In this document: in pieces, positions 14,322 through 14,502 of the stretch
Numbering within the stretch: position 1 is the first letter of the stretch
Layout: every line of letters starts with the position of its first letter
DNA from: Candidatus Scatomorpha merdipullorum
GTDB taxonomy: Bacteria > Bacillota > Clostridia > Oscillospirales > Oscillospiraceae
Direction: 5' to 3'
Assembly: GCA_018716795.1 (NCBI GenBank)
Contig: DVJK01000155.1
Location: 1-14,502, forward strand
DNA: 14,502 nt
Notes under the pieces: model-generated
Told to the model about the DNA's origin: nothing
What the model saw: only the letters and a program-made list of their open reading frames with translations
Databases searched by the model: none
Program-made: the position numbers and the translations under genes

Positions 14322-14352
14322 AAAAAGCTGCGCTCAATTTGCAAAGCGCAGC
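14322..14352 (-). terminator. Rho-independent terminator for a minus-strand gene to the right of the window
   Basis: Arms GCTGCGCT and AGCGCAGC (8 bp) around a ten-base loop, followed on the minus strand by TTTTTGTTG. It lies upstream of lysR, so it must close a transcript that comes from beyond the right edge. Confidence 0.7.
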
Positions 14353-14360
14353 CCAAATCC

Positions 14361-14444
14361 AATGAAATCCGCCCGGAGCTTTTATCCCAATGAAATCGCC
14401 CCGGAGCTTTTATCCAAATGAAATCCGCCCGGAGCTTTGCCCCG
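14361..14444. repeat. Three tandem 28-bp repeats
   Basis: Three contiguous copies start at 14361, 14389 and 14417 with a period of exactly 28. Each begins AATGAAATC, continues with a variant of CGCCCGGAGCTTT, and copies 1 and 2 then have TATCC plus one base. Copies 1 and 2 differ at a few positions (CGCCC against GCCCC, and the last base). Copy 3 departs after GAGCTTT and runs into the matching arm of a hairpin. No spacers occur, so this is not a CRISPR array. Confidence 0.85.
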
Positions 14445-14452
14445 GGCGGATA
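14424..14452. terminator. Hairpin within the third repeat, terminator-like on the minus strand
   Basis: Arms ATCCGCCCGG and CCGGGCGGAT (10 bp) around a nine-base loop. On the minus strand it is followed by TTCATTTGG, a weak U-run; on the plus strand by ACCATATCC, no U-run. It probably serves the same unseen upstream gene as the terminator at 14322-14352. Confidence 0.5.
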
Positions 14453-14459
14453 CCATATC

Positions 14460-14498
14460 CCGCGCCGTGGCGGCGCGGCCGCCTCGCCGTGCGAGGCG
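14460..14498. repeat. Two adjacent GC-rich hairpins at the right edge
   Basis: CCGCGCCG-TGG-CGGCGCGG (14460-14478) and CGCCTCGC-CGT-GCGAGGCG (14480-14498) each have 8-bp perfect arms and a three-base loop. Neither is followed by a T-run on either strand. Their role is unclear; the window ends four bases later. Nothing coding is seen in 14262-14502. Confidence 0.5.
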
Positions 14499-14502
14499 AG
14501 GG

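Noticed and set aside
14361..14444. CRISPR array
   Set aside because: The repeat length (28) is suggestive, but the units are contiguous with no spacers between them, copies differ from each other, and no cas gene is present.

Overview
The window reads as chromosomal DNA of a GC-rich, anaerobic, low-GC-Gram-positive-type lineage (Bacillota/Clostridia-like, Oscillospirales-type gut bacteria being a reasonable guess). The grounds are strong AGGAGG-type ribosome binding sites on most genes, a bacterial A/V-type rotary ATPase operon, a TAXI-type TRAP transporter with a lipoprotein binding protein, and an archaeal-type phosphoglycerate mutase. The taxonomic call is inference; no rRNA or other phylogenetic marker is present. 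All genes share the same GC-rich third-position codon use and no mobile element is visible.

Layout: (1) 1-7534, minus strand: one tightly packed V/A-type ATPase operon, read from 7534 down as coiled-coil stalk subunit, C, I (a), K (c-ring), F, E, A and B. B runs off the left edge, so D is expected outside the window. (2) 7535-7826: a 292-bp divergent regulatory region holding a good minus-strand promoter for the ATPase operon, a 15-bp palindrome just upstream of it, and the plus-strand leader of apgM. (3) 7827-9916, plus strand: a two-gene unit, an ApgM-family phosphoglycerate mutase whose stop overlaps the start of ispE (MEP isoprenoid pathway kinase) as ATGA. (4) 9917-10039: a cluster of terminator hairpins between convergent transcripts. 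(5) 10040-13149, minus strand: a TAXI-type TRAP transporter, with the lipoprotein binding protein upstream, then a hairpin in the gap, then a fused TRAP permease. (6) 13150-13385: the transporter promoter (near-consensus, 17-bp spacer) carrying two candidate operators, and the terminator of the next gene. (7) 13386-14261, minus strand: a LysR-family regulator, the likely regulator of the transporter. (8) 14262-14502: non-coding, with the lysR promoter, a terminator, three tandem 28-bp repeats and further hairpins.

How the parts work together: the rotary ATPase couples ATP to H+ or Na+ across the membrane. The TRAP transporter would use an ion gradient to import an organic acid or similar solute. 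The LysR gene has its own promoter and terminator and lies directly upstream of the transporter. The transporter promoter carries a T-N11-A site centred near -63, the usual LysR activator position. ApgM (3PG to 2PG) and IspE belong to central carbon and isoprenoid metabolism and are not obviously linked to the rest. No clearly new multi-gene system is present; the most unusual material is in the non-coding DNA and in the c-ring subunit.
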